Positions 7,892 through 11,022 of a stretch of 11,022 bases of DNA are shown here, piece by piece. The number at the start of each line of letters is the position of its first letter. The first letter of the stretch is position 1. The translations under genes were made by a program, and so were the position numbers. Under the pieces are notes generated by a model that ran no database searches, was not told the origin of the DNA, and worked only from the letters and a program-made list of their open reading frames with translations. Source of the DNA: Alistipes sp. (GTDB lineage: Bacteria > Bacteroidota > Bacteroidia > Bacteroidales > Rikenellaceae); contig VSOO01000036.1 in the NCBI GenBank assembly GCA_009774895.1, positions 1 through 11,022 on the forward strand, given 5' to 3'.

Positions 7892-8998
7892 ATGACGGTG
7901 ACTTCGCAGACGCTTACCAAATTCATCGTGGGTGCGGCGGCTACGGCTGCCGTGCTCTTCGTGGTGTGGTATTTTTCATCCATCGTCGCGTACATCCTGG
8001 TGTCGGCGGTGCTGGCCGTCATCGGATGCCGCTTCGTGGGCATGCTCGTGCGGCTGCGCATCGGCGGGCGCGCGGTGCCCCGGTGGCTTGCGGCGCTCGT
8101 GACGCTGCTGCTCTTCTGGGCGGTGTTCGCCGCGATCTGCTCGCTCTTCGTGCCGCTGGTCATCAACAAGCTCTACCAGCTCTCGACCCTCGACTTCCGG
8201 GCCGTGGTGGCATCGGTGGAGGAGCCGATCGTGCGGGCGCAGAACTACCTCGACACGATCTTCGACATTCCGGGCTCGGAATTCTCCATGCCCGAGGCGA
8301 TTTCCTCCACGCTGCGCGAGGTCGTCAATGTCGATTCGGTCAATACGCTCTTCTCCTCGGCGCTGGGCATCACCTTCTCGTCGCTCATCGCCTTCTTCTC
8401 CATATCGTTCATCACGTTCTTCTTCATGAAGGACGACGGACTCTTCTACTCGATGGTGACGGCCGTCTTTCCCGCCCGCTATGCGCAGAGCGTGACCCGG
8501 GCGCTCGACTCGGTGACGGTGCTGCTGTCGCGCTACTTCATGGGTATATTCACCGAGAGTGTGCTGCTGATGACCGCCGTGTCGCTCGTGATGATCGCAT
8601 TCGGCATGGCCGCGGGCGACGCCTTCTTCATCGGTCTGATCATGGGCGTGATGAACGTGGTGCCCTATGCCGGGCCGCTCATCGGCGGCAGCCTGTCGGT
8701 ATGTCTGGGCGTGGTGACCCCCATTCCGGGCTTCACGGCGGGCCACACGATGCTCGTGATCGCCTGTTCGCTGCTGGTGCTCAAGGGACTCGACGACTTC
8801 GTGATACAGCCTTCGCTCTACTCGAACCGCGTGCGGGCGCATCCGCTCGAAATCTTCATCGTGATCCTCATCGCGGGCACGCTGGGTGGCATCGTGGGCA
8901 TGCTGCTCGCCATCCCCTCCTACACGGTGCTGCGCGTCTTCGCCAAGGAGTTCTTCTCTCAGTATCGGCTGGTGCGTCAGCTGACCGAAAAAATCTGA
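7892..8998 (+). CDS. AI-2E/PerM-family transporter
   Basis: This is an integral membrane protein of the AI-2E_transport (PerM/YdiK/TqsA) family. Known members export autoinducer-2 or work as ion antiporters, but most have no proven substrate and none can be assigned here. The 368-residue protein has hydrophobic segments at about 11-28, 30-52, 65-90, 158-180, 215-238, 241-275, 286-300 and 318-348. A soluble-looking stretch lies at 91-155 between the third and fourth, as is typical. The family signature NVVPYAGPLIGG (255-266) and the C-terminal PSLYSNRVRAHPLEIFIVIL region (307-326), with GTLGGIVGMLLAIP (329-342), are clear. The gene starts 12 nt after psd and ends 7 nt before the flavokinase. 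No luxS or lsr gene is nearby, so a role in quorum sensing should not be assumed. Confidence 0.88.
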   Translation: MTVTSQTLTKFIVGAAATAAVLFVVWYFSSIVAYILVSAVLAVIGCRFVGMLVRLRIGGRAVPRWLAALVTLLLFWAVFAAICSLFVPLVINKLYQLSTLDFRAVVASVEEPIVRAQNYLDTIFDIPGSEFSMPEAISSTLREVVNVDSVNTLFSSALGITFSSLIAFFSISFITFFFMKDDGLFYSMVTAVFPARYAQSVTRALDSVTVLLSRYFMGIFTESVLLMTAVSLVMIAFGMAAGDAFFIGLIMGVMNVVPYAGPLIGGSLSVCLGVVTPIPGFTAGHTMLVIACSLLVLKGLDDFVIQPSLYSNRVRAHPLEIFIVILIAGTLGGIVGMLLAIPSYTVLRVFAKEFFSQYRLVRQLTEKI

Positions 8999-9005
8999 TC
9001 GCTGC

Positions 9006-9368
9006 ATGACGGTAATCGAAGGTACGGTCGGCGCCGGGCGCCGCCTGGGCCGGGAACTGGGGTTCCCGACGGCCAACCTGCCGGTGCCGGAGGGGCTGGA
9101 GGCCGAGGACGGCGTGTATGCCGCGTGGGCCGAGGCCGGCGGCGTGCGCTACCGTGCGATGGCCAACCTCGGGTGCAATCCCACGGTGGGGGGCGTCGCA
9201 CGGCGTCTGGAGACCCACCTGATCGGCTTCCGGGGCGATCTCTACGGTGCGACGCTGCGCGTGGAGCTCGTGCGCCGCATCCGCGGCGAGCGGAAATTCG
9301 CGTCGCTCGACGCCCTGCGCCGCAGGATCGAGGCCGATCGCGACGAGATCCTGCGCATCCTGGGCTGA
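9006..9368 (+). CDS. Stand-alone riboflavin kinase domain (flavokinase)
   Basis: The product should phosphorylate riboflavin with ATP to FMN. Its 120 residues correspond to the C-terminal kinase half of bifunctional RibF (about 310 residues in most bacteria); the FAD synthetase half is absent. The six-stranded barrel motifs are complete: [11 protein letters not shown] (15-25) with the nucleotide/Mg-binding PTAN, DGVYAAW (35-41), NLGCNPTVG (54-62), LETHLIGF (68-75) with the likely catalytic Glu69, LYG (79-81) and RIRGERKF (91-98). The reading frame begins exactly where the domain begins and is uninterrupted, so it looks like a functional single-domain gene and not a decayed ribF. The gene immediately upstream is the AI-2E-family protein, not an adenylyltransferase. 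A full ribF or separate FAD synthetase is expected elsewhere in the genome. It is the last gene of the six-gene run, 7 nt from its neighbour. Confidence 0.88.
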   Translation: MTVIEGTVGAGRRLGRELGFPTANLPVPEGLEAEDGVYAAWAEAGGVRYRAMANLGCNPTVGGVARRLETHLIGFRGDLYGATLRVELVRRIRGERKFASLDALRRRIEADRDEILRILG

Positions 9369-9391
9369 GCCGCGGTGCGGCGGGATGTTTT
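9369..9391 (+). terminator. Weak candidate terminator after the flavokinase gene
   Basis: Directly after the stop codon, GCCGC-GGT-GCGGC (9369-9381) can form a 5-bp hairpin, followed after six bases by TTTT (9388-9391). The stem is short and the T-run is weak and offset. The position is right for the end of the six-gene transcript and before the ahcY promoter, but GC-rich DNA gives such hairpins often. Confidence 0.3.
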
Positions 9392-9428
9392 ATCGGTGCG
9401 TGCGGTGGCGAAAACACCGAAAAATTCG

Positions 9429-9436
9429 TAGCTTTG
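9429..9436 (+). promoter_or_regulatory. -7 box of ahcY
   Basis: TAGCTTTG is a perfect TAnnTTTG. No good TTTG -33 box is present 19-21 bp upstream. A start site around 9442-9444 would give a leader of roughly 90 nt, much longer than the leaders predicted for trpS, oxyR or rsfS in this window. Confidence 0.6.
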
Positions 9437-9444
9437 CCGCCGGA

Positions 9445-9509
9445 TCGTTTCCGACCCGGTCCGGCAGTCCCGACGTGCGGGCGCCGCGGCACCTGCGGAG
9501 CGGAAACGA
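9445..9509 (+). promoter_or_regulatory. Structured 5' leader of ahcY
   Basis: TCGTTTCCG (9445-9453) and CGGAAACGA (9501-9509) are perfectly complementary over 9 bp and enclose 47 nt. Two small hairpins fit inside: CCCG/CGGG (9469-9472 with 9478-9481, loop ACGTG) and CCGC/GCGG (9484-9487 with 9495-9498). The closing stem would begin almost at the predicted transcription start, giving a three-way-junction shape. The sequence GAGCGGAA is repeated 10 nt apart (9498-9505 and 9508-9515), so the 3' arm overlaps a short direct repeat. The known SAH riboswitch consensus is not evident to me. An AT-rich single-stranded stretch (9518-9530) then leads into the ATG. Confidence 0.4.
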
Positions 9510-9531
9510 GCGGAACCGTAAATTCAAATTC

Positions 9532-10950
9532 ATGGAAAATATGTACCTCGACCCGAACCTTCCCTACAAGGTCGCCGATATGTCGCTGGCGGAGTGGGGA
9601 CGCAAAGAAATCGAAATTTCGGAGCATGAAATGCCCGGCCTGATGGCGCTGCGCCGCAAGTACGGCGCGGAGAAACCCCTCAAGGGGGTGCGCGTGATGG
9701 GCTCGCTCCACATGACGATACAGACCGCCGTGCTGATCGAAACGCTCGTGGAGCTGGGCGCCGACGTGCGCTGGTGCTCGTGCAACATCTTCTCGACGCA
9801 GGACCATGCCGCGGCCGCCATCGCGGCCGCGGGGGTGCCGGTCTTCGCCTGGAAGGGCGAGACGCTGCCCGAATACTGGTGGTGTACGGCCATGGCGCTC
9901 TCGTTTCCGGGCGGCAAGGGCCCGCAGCTGATCGTGGACGACGGCGGCGACGCCACGCTGCTGATCCACAAGGGTTATCGTGCGGAGGAGGATGCCGCGA
10001 CGCTCGATGGCACCCCCGAGTCGTACGAGGAGGGCGTGGTGCTCGACACGCTGCGCCGCGTGCTGGCCGAGGACAAGGAGAAGTGGCACCGCACGGTGGC
10101 CGAATGGCGCGGTGTGAGCGAGGAGACCACCACGGGCGTGCACCGTCTGTACCAGATGATGGAGCGGGGCGAGCTGCTCGTGCCGGCCATCAACGTGAAC
10201 GACTCGTGCACCAAGTCGAAATTCGACAACCTCTATGGCTGCCGCGAATCGCTGGCCGACGGCATCAAGCGCGCCACGGACGTCATGATCGCCGGCAAGG
10301 TGGTGGTCGTGTGCGGTTACGGTGACGTGGGCAAGGGGTGCGCCCGTTCGATGCGCTCCTACGGCGCCCGCGTGATCGTCACGGAGATCGACCCCATATG
10401 CGCGTTGCAGGCCGCGATGGAGGGCTTCGAGGTGAAGAGCGTGGAGAGCGCGCTGGCCGAGGGCAACATCTACGTCACGTGCACGGGCAACCGCGACATC
10501 ATCACCCTGGAGCACATGGAGCGGATGCGTGACCAGGCCATCGTGTGCAACATCGGGCATTTCGACAACGAGATACAGATGGCGCGGCTCGATGCCTCGG
10601 CGGCCGTGAAGCGCGTGATCAAGCCCCAGGTGGACGAGTATACGTTCCCCGACGGCCACCGGATCTTCGTGCTGGCGGAGGGGCGCCTGGTGAACCTCGG
10701 CTGCGCTACGGGACATCCGTCGTTCGTCATGTCGAACTCGTTCACGAACCAGTGCCTCGCACAGCTGGAGTTGTGGCGCGAACACCTCGAAGTGGGCGTA
10801 TACCGCTTGCCGAAGCGCCTCGACGAGGAGGTTGCCCGCCTGCATCTGGACAACCTGGGCGTGGAGCTCACGCACCTCACGCCCGAGCAGGCCGCCTACA
10901 TCGGGGTCGATCCCGAGGGACCGTTTAAGGCCGAGCACTACCGCTATTAG
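9532..10950 (+). CDS. ahcY: Adenosylhomocysteinase (SAH hydrolase)
   Basis: This cytoplasmic NAD-dependent enzyme splits S-adenosylhomocysteine, the by-product of SAM-dependent methylation, into adenosine and homocysteine, relieving product inhibition of methyltransferases. The 472-residue protein is normal for bacterial enzymes that carry the insertion of about 40 residues, here near 145-190. Landmarks are [17 protein letters not shown] (56-72), the [14 protein letters not shown] substrate region (84-97), [13 protein letters not shown] (221-233) with the active-site Lys, Asp, Asn and Cys residues, the NAD-binding GYGDVGKG (262-269), GHFDNEIQ (342-349), and the conserved C-terminal KAEHYRY. 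ATG 9532 is chosen because the [19 protein letters not shown] start matches the family. The open frame runs further upstream but shows no family similarity there and crosses the -7 box. It appears monocistronic, with its own promoter and terminator. Confidence 0.98.
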   Translation: MENMYLDPNLPYKVADMSLAEWGRKEIEISEHEMPGLMALRRKYGAEKPLKGVRVMGSLHMTIQTAVLIETLVELGADVRWCSCNIFSTQDHAAAAIAAAGVPVFAWKGETLPEYWWCTAMALSFPGGKGPQLIVDDGGDATLLIHKGYRAEEDAATLDGTPESYEEGVVLDTLRRVLAEDKEKWHRTVAEWRGVSEETTTGVHRLYQMMERGELLVPAINVNDSCTKSKFDNLYGCRESLADGIKRATDVMIAGKVVVVCGYGDVGKGCARSMRSYGARVIVTEIDPICALQAAMEGFEVKSVESALAEGNIYVTCTGNRDIITLEHMERMRDQAIVCNIGHFDNEIQMARLDASAAVKRVIKPQVDEYTFPDGHRIFVLAEGRLVNLGCATGHPSFVMSNSFTNQCLAQLELWREHLEVGVYRLPKRLDEEVARLHLDNLGVELTHLTPEQAAYIGVDPEGPFKAEHYRY

Positions 10951-10973
10951 CGGCGGCGGTCGATGCCGACGGA

Positions 10974-11007
10974 GCCGGGCATCCGATTTTTCGGATGTCC
11001 GGCTTTT
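10974..11007 (+). terminator. Intrinsic terminator of ahcY
   Basis: GCCGGGCATCCGA (10974-10986) pairs with TCGGATGTCCGGC (10991-11003) over 13 bp with one G-U pair. The loop is TTTT, and TTTT follows at 11004-11007. It lies 23 nt after the ahcY stop codon. No A-run precedes the stem, so it should act on plus-strand transcription only. Confidence 0.9.
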
Positions 11008-11022
11008 CGTATCGGTCCGTTT

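Noticed and set aside
7892..8998. Quorum-sensing function for the AI-2E-family gene
   Set aside because: Family membership alone does not give the substrate, and no luxS, lsr or other autoinducer-2 gene is in the window.
7976..9076. 366-codon minus-strand open frame opposite the AI-2E-family gene
   Set aside because: Extremely His/Asp/Glu/Arg-rich sequence opposite a hydrophobic membrane protein, as expected for the complement of Leu/Val/Ala codons.
9445..9509. Assigning the ahcY leader to the known SAH riboswitch class
   Set aside because: The conserved core sequence of that class is not recognisable by eye; only the pairing and the gene context suggest regulation.
9247..9531. Upstream in-frame extension of AhcY by 95 codons
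   Set aside because: It overlaps the flavokinase gene, the ahcY -7 box and the leader, and its sequence is unlike SAH hydrolases.
8977..10938. 653-codon minus-strand open frame opposite the flavokinase gene and ahcY
   Set aside because: It is a shadow of two well-supported genes and runs across their promoter and leader; no family features are seen.

Overview
The window looks like a piece of a high-GC member of the Bacteroidota, most likely Alistipes or another Rikenellaceae. Three things point there. Promoters match the Bacteroidota pattern (-7 box TAnnTTTG, with a TTTG-like -33 box in two cases) and no Shine-Dalgarno sites stand out. The protein families and their order (rsfS-ftsH-cdsA, an S-adenosylhomocysteine hydrolase, a Bacteroidota-type TrpRS) fit this phylum. 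Codon third positions are strongly G/C, which also produces very long antisense shadow ORFs. The assignment is by eye; genus is inference.

Layout. Positions 1-19 are almost identical to the Nextera/Tn5 mosaic end, so the window probably begins at a contig end carrying adaptor. On the minus strand lies a two-gene unit, trpS followed by a ClC chloride channel/antiporter cut off by the contig end. A 114-bp divergent promoter region (2547-2660) separates trpS from oxyR on the plus strand. It holds a -33/-7 promoter for each direction and an OxyR-like palindrome in the oxyR promoter. OxyR carries both redox cysteines at exactly the E. coli positions (199 and 208).

A plus-strand run of six tightly spaced genes (gaps of 6-15 nt) follows from a promoter near 3659: rsfS (ribosome silencing), ftsH (membrane protease), cdsA and psd (phospholipid synthesis), an AI-2E/PerM-family membrane protein, and a stand-alone riboflavin kinase. 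These combine ribosome shut-down, membrane protein quality control and phosphatidylethanolamine synthesis. The phosphatidylserine synthase that would connect CdsA to Psd is not in the window.

The last gene, ahcY (SAH hydrolase), has its own -7 box, a GC-rich leader of about 90 nt that can fold behind a perfect 9-bp closing stem, and a strong intrinsic terminator at 10974-11007. There are no tRNAs, rRNAs, CRISPR arrays, insertion sequences or phage genes, and no gene-free stretch longer than 163 bases. This is largely a chromosomal housekeeping region. The points most worth checking are the adaptor at the edge, the OxyR operator in the shared promoter region, the folded ahcY leader, the free-standing flavokinase and the unusual ClC residues.
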